64,000 nt of DNA, taken from assembly GCA_021816925.1 (NCBI GenBank), contig JAKAWQ010000007.1, positions 1 through 64,000 on the forward strand, read 5' to 3'. Origin of the DNA: Pseudomonadota bacterium. Its GTDB lineage: Bacteria; Pseudomonadota; Alphaproteobacteria; Acetobacterales; Acetobacteraceae. Position 1 is the first letter of the stretch. Every line of letters begins with the position of its first letter. Positions 29,725 through 38,429 of the stretch are shown here, in pieces. A model generated the notes under the pieces. That model did no database searches, was not told the origin of the DNA, and was given only the letters and a program-made list of their open reading frames with translations. Made by a program: the position numbers and the translations under genes.

Positions 29725-30699
29725 TCAGGCCGCACGCAGGTATGCAAGTCGCTGGCGAAGCACGTCAAGGGCAGCGGCGGCGGCGATGACGAGGCCGGTG
29801 ATAAGCTGCTGCCAGTAGCCGGCAAGCCCGGCCAGGACGATGCCGTTGCTGATCACGCCGAGCAGCGCGGCGCCGAAGAGGACGCCGGGGAGGGTCCCCT
29901 GCCCGCCTGTGAGGCTGACGCCGCCGATAATTGCCCCCGCGATGACCTGCAGCTCATAGCCCTGGGCCGCATCCGGAAGTGCCGTTCCCGCGCGGGCGGT
30001 GAGCAGGATGCCGCCGACTGCGGCCGTCAGGCCGGAAAGAATGTAGAGGACCATCTTCAAGTGCGTGATGTCGAGGCCGAGGAGGCGTGTTGCGGCCTCG
30101 TTGCCGCCGAGCGCGTACACGTGCCGCCCAAACGGCGTGTGGTTAAGGGCGATGAAGAGGACGAGCGCGAGACCAAGCATCACGATGACGGGCGCGGGGA
30201 CGTGAGCGAGTGCGCCGGTGCCGAGCGCAGCGAAGGCCGCTCCGGCGGTATTGCTCGGCGGCGTGATCGCCTGACCCTGGACGATGCCGTAGGTGATGCC
30301 GCGGAAGATGCCGAGAGTGGCGAGCGTGGCAATGAAGGGATTGAGACGGAACCGCGTCACCGCAAGGCCATTGACGAAGCCAACCAGAGCGCCGGCGGCG
30401 AGTCCGGCAGCGAGCGCGGGAGCGAGCGGCAGGCCGGCGGCGAGCACCAGGGCCGCGATCATGCCGGAAAAGCCCATCGCCGACCCGACGGAAAGATCAA
30501 GCCCGCCGCCGATCATCACCAGCGCCTCGCCGAAGCCGGCGATGGCGAACCACGAGAAGTAGAGGGCGACATTGCCGAGGATGTTGCCCAACGTGAGGAA
30601 GTAGGGTGAGATCAGGCTGACAAGAGTCGCGACGGCCAGGAGGCCGATCAGAACGCCGGCCCAGGGGACCAGCACGATCTCTGAAAGGAGGCGGCGCAT
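29725..30699 (-). CDS. Sugar ABC transporter permease (RbsC-like)
   Basis: A 324-residue BPD_transp_2 permease with about 9-10 membrane segments. Family hallmarks are the GGGLDLSVGSAMGFSG block, NGLAVTRFRLNPFIATLATL and the coupling region YALGGNEAATRLLGLDI. ATG 30699 (MRRLLSEIV) is chosen; the frame continues upstream into the SDR gene without conserved sequence. It belongs to the leftward transporter operon beginning at the SDR gene. Confidence 0.92.
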   Translation of the reverse strand: MRRLLSEIVLVPWAGVLIGLLAVATLVSLISPYFLTLGNILGNVALYFSWFAIAGFGEALVMIGGGLDLSVGSAMGFSGMIAALVLAAGLPLAPALAAGLAAGALVGFVNGLAVTRFRLNPFIATLATLGIFRGITYGIVQGQAITPPSNTAGAAFAALGTGALAHVPAPVIVMLGLALVLFIALNHTPFGRHVYALGGNEAATRLLGLDITHLKMVLYILSGLTAAVGGILLTARAGTALPDAAQGYELQVIAGAIIGGVSLTGGQGTLPGVLFGAALLGVISNGIVLAGLAGYWQQLITGLVIAAAAALDVLRQRLAYLRAA

Positions 30700-30713
30700 C
30701 CGGATGGCCCCGA

Positions 30714-31538
30714 TCAGGCGCGAGGCGGCTGCGGAGCGGATTCGTAGCAGCCGAGAACGGACTGGTCGAAATCGATGATCGCGCCTGTCATCAGGCCGGA
30801 CTCCTCGCTCGCGAAATAACCGACTGCGCGCGCGACCTCGTCGGTTTTCACGAGGCGACCGAACGGAAGCCCGGCCTCCACCTGCTCGCGCCAGCCGTCG
30901 GCGGCGGCGTGGTAGGTGCGCATGATCCGGTCCTCGCCGGGCGTGTCCATCCATCCGACGCAGAGGCCGTTGACACGGATGCCGTGGCGCATGACGGAAA
31001 AGGCGACGTTCTTGGTGAGCGTGAGCAGGGCGCCCTTGGAGGCGCAATAGGCGGTGATGAAGCTCTGCCCACCATGCGCCGACATCGAAAGGATGTTGAC
31101 GATCGTGCCCTTGGTTCGGTTCCGCCGCATCATCAGGAGTGCGTCCTGCATCAGGAAGAATGGGGCACGGATGTTGATCGCGAACATGCGGTCGAAGAGC
31201 TCGGGGCCGGTGTCGAAGATCGTCCCGCGGTCGGTGATCGCCGCCGCATTGACCAGCACGTCGATCCGGCCGAACCGCTCGCCTGCGGCCTTGATCACGC
31301 CCCGCGCCTCCTCAAGGACCGCGAGATCGGCGGAAACGTAAAGAGCCTTGGCGCCCTTGGCGGCGAGCGCGGTCTCGACGCGCCGGCCGTTCTCGCGGTT
31401 GCGGCCGGTGATGACGAGACCGGCGGCGCCGCGATCGGCGAAGAGATGGGCGATTGCCTCGCCGAGGCCCTGTGTGCCGCCCGTTACGACGGCGACCTTG
31501 CTGGCCATGGACAGGTGTCCGACGGATCGGGGATCCAT
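30714..31538 (-). CDS. Short-chain dehydrogenase/reductase
   Basis: A 274-residue SDR. The cofactor motif TGGTQGLGEAIAHLF and NAAAITDRG are present, with the catalytic Ser (ILSMSAHGG) and YCASKGALLTL with Tyr and Lys. The Rossmann fold is complete. It precedes the sugar permease by 14 bases, so it probably oxidises the imported sugar or polyol. The start could be 31508 (MASKVAVV) or 31565; 31538 is a middle choice. Confidence 0.88.
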   Translation of the reverse strand: MDPRSVGHLSMASKVAVVTGGTQGLGEAIAHLFADRGAAGLVITGRNRENGRRVETALAAKGAKALYVSADLAVLEEARGVIKAAGERFGRIDVLVNAAAITDRGTIFDTGPELFDRMFAINIRAPFFLMQDALLMMRRNRTKGTIVNILSMSAHGGQSFITAYCASKGALLTLTKNVAFSVMRHGIRVNGLCVGWMDTPGEDRIMRTYHAAADGWREQVEAGLPFGRLVKTDEVARAVGYFASEESGLMTGAIIDFDQSVLGCYESAPQPPRA

Positions 31539-31680
31539 GCGCGCTTGCTCCCGGGTGCGAGGCACGACCGCGCAAGGCTATCCGCCGCGCCGGATCAGGC
31601 GTCAATCCGAGGACCGCGGCGTTGATCGGCGAGGCCGAAGCCGCCATGGTGGGGCCGGGCGCCCTCTCGGGAGGAACTCA

Positions 31681-32673
31681 ATGATCCGGATCGCAGTTCT
31701 GGGTGCCGGCCGTATCGGCCGCATTCATGCAACGAATGCCGCGGGCAACCCGCGGTGCCGGCTGGTGGCCGTTGCCGACACCGTTGCCGCAGCTGCGGAG
31801 GGCCTGGCACGGATGCTTGGCTGCGAGGCCGCGACCGAGCCCCGGGCGATGATCGCGCGGCAGGACGTGGAGGCGATTGTCATCGGCACGCCGACGGACA
31901 CGCATGTCGATCTGCTGCTCGAAGCCGCGCGCCAGGGAAAGGCCGCGCTCTGCGAGAAACCGGTCGATCTCGATATCCGCAAGGTCGATGCCGCGGTGGC
32001 CGAGATCGCGCGGCTAAAGGCGCGCGTCATGGTGGGATTCAATCGCCGCTTCGATCCGAGTGCGGCGGCGATGCGCCAGGCGATCGACCGCGGCGAGATC
32101 GGCGAGGTGCGGCAAGTGATCATCACCAGCCGCGATCCCGAGCCGCCGCCGCCTTCCTATGTCGCAAGCTCGGGCGGCATCTTCCGTGACATGACGATCC
32201 ACGATTTCGATATGGCGCGCTGGCTGCTGGGCGAGGAGCCGCGTGAGGTCTTTGCCGCCGCGGGGGCGCTTGTCGATCCGGGGATCGGCGCGGCGGGAGA
32301 TTTCGATACGGTCATGGTTGTGATGCGCACCGCGTCGGGCCGGCAGTGCCATATCAACAATTGCCGGCAGGCTGCTTACGGCTACGACCAGCGCCTTGAA
32401 GTGTTCGGCGTGCGAGGCATGCTGCTCAACGACAATCTCCGGCCCTCCACGCTCCGCCGTTACGGAGCGGGCGAGACGGAAGTCCGCCCGCCGTTGCTGA
32501 ACTTCTTCCTGGAGCGCTACGCAGAGGCGTACCGGCTCGAGCTCGACGCCTTTCTCGAAGCGATCGAGACAGGCAAGCCGATGCCGCTTACGATCGAGGA
32601 CGGACGGCAGGCACTCCGGCTAGCCGATGCCGCGCTCGAATCGGCGAAGAGCGGGCGGGCGGTTGCGGTGTAG
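31681..32673 (+). CDS. iolG: Inositol 2-dehydrogenase-like Gfo/Idh/MocA oxidoreductase
   Basis: A 330-residue NAD-dependent dehydrogenase. The Rossmann motif AVLGAGRIGRIHA is at the N-terminus. The catalytic Lys is in ALCEKPVDLD and the conserved Asp/His in IHDFDMARWLLGEEP. VMVGFNRRFDPS is typical of the IolG subgroup. It would oxidise myo-inositol to scyllo-inosose. It is divergent from the SDR-transporter operon, suggesting a local regulon; iolE or iolB homologues are absent. Assignment to inositol is moderate. Confidence 0.85.
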   Translation: MIRIAVLGAGRIGRIHATNAAGNPRCRLVAVADTVAAAAEGLARMLGCEAATEPRAMIARQDVEAIVIGTPTDTHVDLLLEAARQGKAALCEKPVDLDIRKVDAAVAEIARLKARVMVGFNRRFDPSAAAMRQAIDRGEIGEVRQVIITSRDPEPPPPSYVASSGGIFRDMTIHDFDMARWLLGEEPREVFAAAGALVDPGIGAAGDFDTVMVVMRTASGRQCHINNCRQAAYGYDQRLEVFGVRGMLLNDNLRPSTLRRYGAGETEVRPPLLNFFLERYAEAYRLELDAFLEAIETGKPMPLTIEDGRQALRLADAALESAKSGRAVAV

Positions 32674-32678
32674 ATGCA

Positions 32679-33797
32679 ATGACCGGGGTCGGCGTCGGCA
32701 TCATCGGCACAGGCTTCATGGGCAAGGCGCACGCACTGGCCTATCGCACGGCCGCGAGCCTCTTTCCCCTTCGCGCGCGGCCCGTGCTCGAGATGGTGGC
32801 GGACGTTGACCACGCTGCCGCCGAGCGCGCGCATCGAAGCTTCGGCTTCCGGCGCCTCACGAAGGATTGGCGCGAACTGGTTGCGGATCCGGCTGTGCAT
32901 ATCGTGTGCATCACCACGCCGACTGCACTGCATTACGAGATGGCGCTCGCCGCGATCGCCGCGGGCAAGCATGTGCATTGCGAAAAACCGCTTGCAGAGA
33001 GCGAGGCCAAGGCGGGGGCGATGGTGCAGGCAGCCGAAGCCGCGAGCATTCGCACGCAAGTCGGGTTCAACTACCTCAAGAACCCGCTGCTCGGGCTTGC
33101 GCGCGAGATGATCGCAGGGGGCGAATTGGGCGAGATCACCGGCTTTCGCGGGAGCCACGCCGAGGACTACATGGCCGATCCTGAGGCGCCTTTCACCTGG
33201 CGGCTCGATCCCGCGGGCGCGGGCGTGCTCGCCGATCTCGGCAGCCACATCATCGGGCTCGCGCGCTTCCTGCTCGGCCCGATCACCGCGGTGATTGCCG
33301 ATCTCGAGACTGTGGTGAAGGAGCGACCGGTGGTGAGGGGCAGCGCGGAGCGGCGGGCGGTGACAGTCGATGACATCGCGCGCCTGACGGTGCGGTTTGC
33401 GCGCGGCTGCGGCGGAACGATCGAGGCAAGCTGGGTGGCCACAGGGCGGACGATGCAGCTCGGCTTCGAGATTTCCGGAACGAAAGGGGCGCTCGCTTTC
33501 ACCCAGGAGCGCTTGAACGAGCTTCTATTCCATCGTGCCGGCGGGCCGGCCTCGCGCCGCGGCTTCCTTCGCATCGAGGCGGGGCCGGAGCATCCGCCTT
33601 ATGGCTTTTTCTGCCCCGCGCCCGGCCACCAGCTCGGCTTCAATGACCTCAAGACGATCGAGGCGGCCGACTTCCTGCAGATGATCGAGGGCGGGCCGGC
33701 CAAGGGCCCCGACTTCCGCGAGGGCTGGGAAATCCAGAAGGTGGTGGAGACCGCGGTCCGTTCATCCCGGGTGCGAGCCTGGCTTTCGGTCCCCTGA
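32679..33797 (+). CDS. Gfo/Idh/MocA-family oxidoreductase
   Basis: A 372-residue dehydrogenase with GIIGTGFMGKAHALAYR at the N-terminus, the catalytic-Lys motif HVHCEKPLAES and a long C-terminal GFO_IDH_MocA_C domain including DLGSHIIGLARFLLG. The substrate is unknown. It starts 5 bases after iolG, so the two dehydrogenases are surely co-expressed and probably act in sequence on the transported sugar or inositol derivative. Confidence 0.9.
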   Translation: MTGVGVGIIGTGFMGKAHALAYRTAASLFPLRARPVLEMVADVDHAAAERAHRSFGFRRLTKDWRELVADPAVHIVCITTPTALHYEMALAAIAAGKHVHCEKPLAESEAKAGAMVQAAEAASIRTQVGFNYLKNPLLGLAREMIAGGELGEITGFRGSHAEDYMADPEAPFTWRLDPAGAGVLADLGSHIIGLARFLLGPITAVIADLETVVKERPVVRGSAERRAVTVDDIARLTVRFARGCGGTIEASWVATGRTMQLGFEISGTKGALAFTQERLNELLFHRAGGPASRRGFLRIEAGPEHPPYGFFCPAPGHQLGFNDLKTIEAADFLQMIEGGPAKGPDFREGWEIQKVVETAVRSSRVRAWLSVP

Positions 33798-33830
33798 GGC
33801 CCGATCGTCGCGGATGACGCCGGCCCTTCC

Positions 33831-34757
33831 TTGCTGCTAGAGCCAACCGCCGAAGAGCGGGAAAGCATCGTGGAGCGGCTGCAACGCATCGCCGGCGGCA
33901 GCATCGGTGTCGGGCTCCTGGTCCTGGCGCTGAAGGGGCTTGCCTGGTGGGTCACCGGCAGTGCCGCGCTTTATTCGGATGCACTGGAGACGCTGGTCAA
34001 CGTTGCCGCGGCCGGGCTGACGTTCGGCGCGGTCCGCTTCGCAGCCGTGCCGGCGGACGCAAACCATCCGTACGGACACGACAAGGCGGAGTTCTTCGCC
34101 GCCGTCATCGAGGGCGTGCTGATCGTGGTCGCGGCCTTTTCGATTCTCCAGCACGCGTGGCTCGTCTGGCGGCATCCGCTGCCGATCCGGCTGCCAATGA
34201 TCGGGATTGGCCTCAATGGCCTCGCCACTCTCTGCAACGCGGGCTGGGCGGCTTTGCTGCTGCGCGAAGGAAGGCGCGGCCGCTCGCCGGCGGTGCTGTC
34301 CGACGGGCGGCATCTCTTCGCCGATGTGCTGGCCTCGCTTGCGGTCATCGTGGGACTCTCGGTCGCAGTCTTTGCTGGCCTCTCCTGGCTCGATCCGCTG
34401 CTGGCCGTAGCGGTTGCCCTCTACGTGCTCATCTCGGGCTGGCGGATCATCCGTGCGTCGGTGGGGGGGCTGATGGACGAGGCTCCGGACGTGCCGGTGC
34501 GCGAACGCATCCGCGCCCTGGTCGCGGACCACGCCACTGGCGCGCTCGAGGCGCACGATCTGCGCACGCGCGCGGCCGGGCGCTTCACCTACCTCGAGTT
34601 CCACTTGGTCGTTCCGGGAGAGATGCGTGTCGATGAGGCGCACGCGATCTGCGACCGCATCGAGGAGGCGCTGCGCAAAGAGATGGGCAACCTTGTCGTC
34701 ACCATCCATGTGGAACCCGAAATGAAGGCCAAGCAACACGGCGTGCCGGTGCTGTGA
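33831..34757 (+). CDS. Cation diffusion facilitator efflux protein
   Basis: A roughly 295-308 residue CDF transporter. It has six membrane segments with metal sites ALYSDALETLVNVAA and ANHPYGHDKAEFFAA (HxxxD pairs), a second site in LSDGRHLFADVLASLAV, and a cytoplasmic C-terminal domain ending in THVEP-like VTIHVEPEMKA. It exports Zn, Fe or similar divalent ions. No good ATG exists: the start is TTG 33831 or GTG 33870 (MERLQRIAG). It overlaps the next gene by four bases. Confidence 0.9.
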   Translation: MLLEPTAEERESIVERLQRIAGGSIGVGLLVLALKGLAWWVTGSAALYSDALETLVNVAAAGLTFGAVRFAAVPADANHPYGHDKAEFFAAVIEGVLIVVAAFSILQHAWLVWRHPLPIRLPMIGIGLNGLATLCNAGWAALLLREGRRGRSPAVLSDGRHLFADVLASLAVIVGLSVAVFAGLSWLDPLLAVAVALYVLISGWRIIRASVGGLMDEAPDVPVRERIRALVADHATGALEAHDLRTRAAGRFTYLEFHLVVPGEMRVDEAHAICDRIEEALRKEMGNLVVTIHVEPEMKAKQHGVPVL

Positions 34758-35533
34758 GGGGGATCCGGGCGCGGCAGGCCGCACTGGCGCTCGCCCTCCT
34801 GCTGCTCAGCCGCGTGACGGCGGAGGCCGCGCTCCGTGTGGTCTCGCTCGATCTCTGCACCGATCAGATGCTGGTCCTGCTGGCGCCGCAAGAGATTGCG
34901 GGCCTTTCCCCGCTCGCGCGCGACCCGGCGCTTTCGGCCGTGGCGCAAGAGGCGGCGCATCTGCCGGTGGTGCGCCCCTCGGCGGAAGCGGTGCTTCGCC
35001 TGCACCCTGACCTCGTGCTGGCCGAGCCGTATGGCGCGGCACTGGTGGTGACGGCGCTGCGGACACTCGGGCTTCGCGTGGTGACAATACGAGATCCGCA
35101 GACATTTGGCGGCATCCGCGCGGAGATCACCCGGCTTGCCCGCCTTCTCGGCGTCCGGGCGCGCGGCGCGGTGTTGATCGCGGCGATGGATGCCGTGCTC
35201 GCCGGTCTGCCCCGGCCGACAGCGAGACGGACGGCGATCGTGCTGGAGCCGCGGGGCTTCGCGGCCGGCCCCCGCTCGCTCGCCGGGGCCGTGCTCCGGG
35301 CGGCCGGGTACCGTGACGCGGCGCCGGGCGGCTGGCTCGGGCTGGAGCGCCTGCTCGTTCGCCCGCCCGATCTCCTGGTCCTGCCCGAGGCGGCCGGCAC
35401 CCCCTCGCTCGCGACCGACCTCATTGAAAGCCCCGCGCTCGGCGCGATCGCGCGCCGCACGGTGCCGGCCGCCTGGCTGATGTGCGGTTCGCCCTTCGCG
35501 GCGCGGGCTGCTGCCCGTGTCGCTGCCCGGTGA
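34754..35533 (+). CDS. Corrinoid/metal ABC binding protein (BtuF-like)
   Basis: A 259-residue periplasmic protein with a clear signal peptide (ALALALLLLSRVTAEA). The fold is that of helical-backbone metal receptors. LRVVSLDLCTDQMLVLLAP begins the first lobe and LHPDLVLAEPYGAALVV follows. The GTG start overlaps the CDF stop. With the permease and ATPase downstream and a TonB, an adenosyltransferase and a B12-riboswitch-controlled receptor in the same cluster, vitamin B12 is the likely ligand; iron-siderophore is the alternative. Confidence 0.82.
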   Translation: MRGIRARQAALALALLLLSRVTAEAALRVVSLDLCTDQMLVLLAPQEIAGLSPLARDPALSAVAQEAAHLPVVRPSAEAVLRLHPDLVLAEPYGAALVVTALRTLGLRVVTIRDPQTFGGIRAEITRLARLLGVRARGAVLIAAMDAVLAGLPRPTARRTAIVLEPRGFAAGPRSLAGAVLRAAGYRDAAPGGWLGLERLLVRPPDLLVLPEAAGTPSLATDLIESPALGAIARRTVPAAWLMCGSPFAARAAARVAAR

Positions 35534-36468
35534 TCCGCCTTTTCGTCCTCGGGCTCGCTCTCCTGTTTGCCGCCTCCCTGCTGGTCGGGTCGGCGGGAGT
35601 GGGCCTGCCGGCACCGGTGATCCTTTGGCAGCTCCGCTTGCCAAGAACTTTGCTTGCTCTCCTGGTGGGAGGCGGCCTCGGCGTCTCGGGTGCGGCGCTG
35701 CAGGGGGCGCTTCGCAATCCGCTCGCCGATGCCGGGCTGCTCGGCATTTCCGGGAGTGCGGCGCTCGGCGCGGTGATCGCGTTCTACTGGGGGTTTGCCG
35801 CCGCTTTCGCCCCGGCGCTGCCGCTTTCCGGAATGCTTGGGGCAGGTCTGGGCGCTGCCGCCCTGCTGGCCTTGGCCGGGCGCGCGCCGACCGGTCCGTC
35901 CCTGATCCTCGCCGGCATCGGACTTTCGGCCGCCGCCGCGGCGCTCCTTGCCTTCGCGCTCGCGCTCGCCCCGAATCCCTACGCGCTCGCCGAGCTCACC
36001 TTCTGGCTGCTCGGCGGCGTCGCCGACCGGACCCTCTCCGACTGTGCGTTGGCTGCCCCTCCGATCGTGCTCGGGGTGGTCATCCTGCTCCGCCTTGGCG
36101 CCGGCCTGGATGCTCTATCGTTAGGTGAGGAAACTGCCGCGAGCCTTGGTGTTTCAACGGCACGTACCATGCGGGGCGTGGCGCTGGGCACCGCTCTCGC
36201 GGCCGGCGCGGCGGCCGCAGCCGCGGGCGGGGTGGGGTTCGTCGGGCTGGTGGTGCCGAACGTGCTCCGACCGAGGCTCGGCGAACGGCCGGCGGTGCTG
36301 TTGCTGCCTTCGGCGCTGGCCGGAGCGGCGCTTCTGCTTGCCGCCGATATCCTGGTCCGGATCGCGGTGCTGGTGCTGCCGCTCAACGCAGAGCCGCCGC
36401 TCGGTGTGCTGACGGCGCTGATCGGCGCACCGTTCCTGGTGGTGATTGCGCGCCGGCTCGGTCAATGA
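35530..36468 (+). CDS. FecCD/BtuC-like ABC permease
   Basis: A 312-residue permease with about nine or ten membrane segments. RLPRTLLALLVGGGLGVSGA and ALQGALRNPLADAGLLGISG are the family signature, with GGVGFVGLVVPNVLRPRLG near the C-terminus. It pairs with the BtuF-like protein and the ATPase. A GTG at 35530 overlaps the preceding stop (GTGA) and is chosen; an ATG at 35482 would lie inside the previous gene. Confidence 0.9.
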   Translation: MIRLFVLGLALLFAASLLVGSAGVGLPAPVILWQLRLPRTLLALLVGGGLGVSGAALQGALRNPLADAGLLGISGSAALGAVIAFYWGFAAAFAPALPLSGMLGAGLGAAALLALAGRAPTGPSLILAGIGLSAAAAALLAFALALAPNPYALAELTFWLLGGVADRTLSDCALAAPPIVLGVVILLRLGAGLDALSLGEETAASLGVSTARTMRGVALGTALAAGAAAAAAGGVGFVGLVVPNVLRPRLGERPAVLLLPSALAGAALLLAADILVRIAVLVLPLNAEPPLGVLTALIGAPFLVVIARRLGQ

Positions 36469-37142
36469 TCGGGGTACGGGATTTTTCGATCGAGCTTGGC
36501 GGGCGACGCGTTCTCGACCACGTCGATTTTTCCCCTCTCCCCGGCCGACTGACCGCGCTGGCGGGCCCGAACGGCGCCGGGAAATCCACTCTTCTGAAAG
36601 CTCTGTGCGGCATTCTTCCGGGAACTGGCAAGCCCGATCCGAGGCGTGTCGCCTATCTGGCGCAAGGGGCGCGCGCGGCGTGGGGGATGACGGTGGAAGA
36701 GATCGCGTTCCTCGGGCGCATTCCGCACGGCGACCGCGCACCGGAACCGGTGGCGCGGGCGCTGGCGCTTGCCGGTGTCAGCACGCTCGCCGGGCAGCGG
36801 ATCGACCGGCTGTCAGGCGGCGAGGTCCGCCGGGCCATGTTGGCCCGCGTGTTCGCAACCGAGCCCGAGGTCCTGCTGCTGGACGAACCCACGGCCGATC
36901 TCGACCCTAAAGCCGCGTTTTCCATCATGCGGCTCCTCGGCGAAACGGCGGCGGCAGGGCGGACGGTGGTCGTGGTGCTGCACGCGATCGAGCTGGCGCT
37001 TCGCTATGCTGATCGGCTCGTGGTGCTGGATCGCGGCGGGATCACGGCGGACGGTGCGCCGCTTGCGATGCTGCCGGCCGCGGCAGCCGCATTCGGCCTT
37101 GGGTTCGGGCAGGACGGGCTCCCGCATCTCCTGCCGGATTGA
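36465..37142 (+). CDS. BtuD-like ABC ATPase
   Basis: A 225-residue ATPase. Walker A is GPNGAGKST, the signature is RLSGGEVRR, and Walker B is VLLLDEPTADLD. It is short for the family but complete. It overlaps the permease by four bases and is followed without gap by tonB. Likely drives B12 or corrinoid uptake. Confidence 0.9.
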   Translation: MIGVRDFSIELGGRRVLDHVDFSPLPGRLTALAGPNGAGKSTLLKALCGILPGTGKPDPRRVAYLAQGARAAWGMTVEEIAFLGRIPHGDRAPEPVARALALAGVSTLAGQRIDRLSGGEVRRAMLARVFATEPEVLLLDEPTADLDPKAAFSIMRLLGETAAAGRTVVVVLHAIELALRYADRLVVLDRGGITADGAPLAMLPAAAAAFGLGFGQDGLPHLLPD

Positions 37143-37855
37143 TGCGCCGAGCGGTTCTCCTTTCGCTCGGACTGCACGGGCTGCTGCTGGCGCTGCTGGT
37201 GGCGGGGGCTTGGCTCTGGCCGGGGCGCGGGATGAAGGGGCCGCCGGTGCTGGCCGAGGTTGAACTGGTCGAGCAGAATACGCCGGCGGTGGGCAGGGCG
37301 GCCTCGGTAGCGACCGCGACGGCCACGGCGACGGCGGCGAGCCCGAGCCGGTCGGAGCCAAAGCCGGTACCCAAACAGGCGCTGCCAACGCGTGCCCCGC
37401 CGAATCGGGCGCCGCTGCCGCTGCCCCCGCCGGCCGCACCCGCTCGACCGGCGGCGGCCGCGCGGGTCCCACCGGCGCCCTCGTCGCGCCAAGGGGCGGC
37501 CGCGGTACGCCTTGGCCATACGGGTTCAATCGGCACCGGCTTGGTGTCAGGCAGACAGGTAATCCCGGCCGCGCTTGACAAGGCGGTGCAGAACGTCCCG
37601 CCCGGCTATCCGCGGCGCGCGGTCCGGCGGGGCGAGCAGGGCTCGGTCATTCTCAGGGTGCACGTGGCAGCGGACGGAAGTGCTGCGGCGGTCGATATCT
37701 TTCGAACCTCGGGCTACACGCTGCTCGACAGCGCGGCGCGAAGGGCGGTCGCGCGCTGGCACTTCGTTCCGGCAAACCGGGCCGGGTTCCCCGTTCCCTC
37801 GACCATGCTGGTCAAGATACGGTTCGTTTTGACCAACCCGGAAGGCAGCCGATGA
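37142..37855 (+). CDS. tonB: TonB-family energy transducer
   Basis: A 237-residue protein with an N-terminal membrane anchor (LSLGLHGLLLALLVAGAW), a Pro/Ala-rich periplasmic spacer (residues about 55-130) and a TonB C-terminal domain. In that domain YPRRAVRRGEQGSVILRVHV and LDSAARRAVARWHFVPANR are the conserved parts. It couples the proton motive force to TonB-dependent receptors, presumably the BtuB-like receptor encoded convergently at 38430. It overlaps the ATPase stop and the next gene by a few bases. Confidence 0.9.
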   Translation: MRRAVLLSLGLHGLLLALLVAGAWLWPGRGMKGPPVLAEVELVEQNTPAVGRAASVATATATATAASPSRSEPKPVPKQALPTRAPPNRAPLPLPPPAAPARPAAAARVPPAPSSRQGAAAVRLGHTGSIGTGLVSGRQVIPAALDKAVQNVPPGYPRRAVRRGEQGSVILRVHVAADGSAAAVDIFRTSGYTLLDSAARRAVARWHFVPANRAGFPVPSTMLVKIRFVLTNPEGSR

Positions 37856-38424
37856 CGGTTCGGATAGATCGCGTGGTGACGCGTGGCGGCGATCGGGGCG
37901 AAACCTCGCTCGGCGACGGGCGCCGCGTGCGCAAGGACACGCTTCGCATCGAGGCGCTGGGTGCGGTGGACGAGGCAAACGCGGCCCTCGGGCTACTCGG
38001 CGAGGCCGTGGCGAGCGATGCACCAACGGTGGAGCTGGTGCGTCGCATGCAAAACGATCTCTTCGATCTCGGCGCAGATCTCGCCGTCCCAGAAACTGAC
38101 GCAAAGCCGCGCATCCGCATCCAGGACCGGCAGGTGGTGGCGCTCGAAGCCGCGATCGAGGCGCGCAACGCCGGGCTGCCGCCGCTTCGGAGCTTCGTGC
38201 TTCCGGGCGGCAGCAAGCCAGCGGCGATGGCGCATCTTGCCCGTGCGATCGTGCGGCGGGCGGAACGGCGCGCAGTCGCGCTCGCCGCGGCAGAGGCGCT
38301 CAGCCCTGCCGTGATCCGCTATCTCAATCGACTCTCAGATCTCCTCTTCGTGCTTGCGCGCGAGGAGAACGAGAAGACGGGCTCGGCACCGCTCTGGCAG
38401 CCGGGCCGAGAAGCCGACGACTGA
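37852..38424 (+). CDS. PduO-type cob(I)alamin adenosyltransferase
   Basis: A 190-residue four-helix protein. The ATP-binding N-terminus VVTRGGDRGETSLGDGRRV and LGAVDEANAALGLL are typical, as is the C-terminal AIVRRAERRAVAL and YLNRLSDLLFVLAREEN. It adenosylates corrinoids to coenzyme B12. Its place after btuFCD-tonB indicates that imported cobalamin is converted at once to the coenzyme, needed for example by NrdJ-type reductases. Confidence 0.95.
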   Translation: MTVRIDRVVTRGGDRGETSLGDGRRVRKDTLRIEALGAVDEANAALGLLGEAVASDAPTVELVRRMQNDLFDLGADLAVPETDAKPRIRIQDRQVVALEAAIEARNAGLPPLRSFVLPGGSKPAAMAHLARAIVRRAERRAVALAAAEALSPAVIRYLNRLSDLLFVLAREENEKTGSAPLWQPGREADD

Positions 38425-38429
38425 TCCGC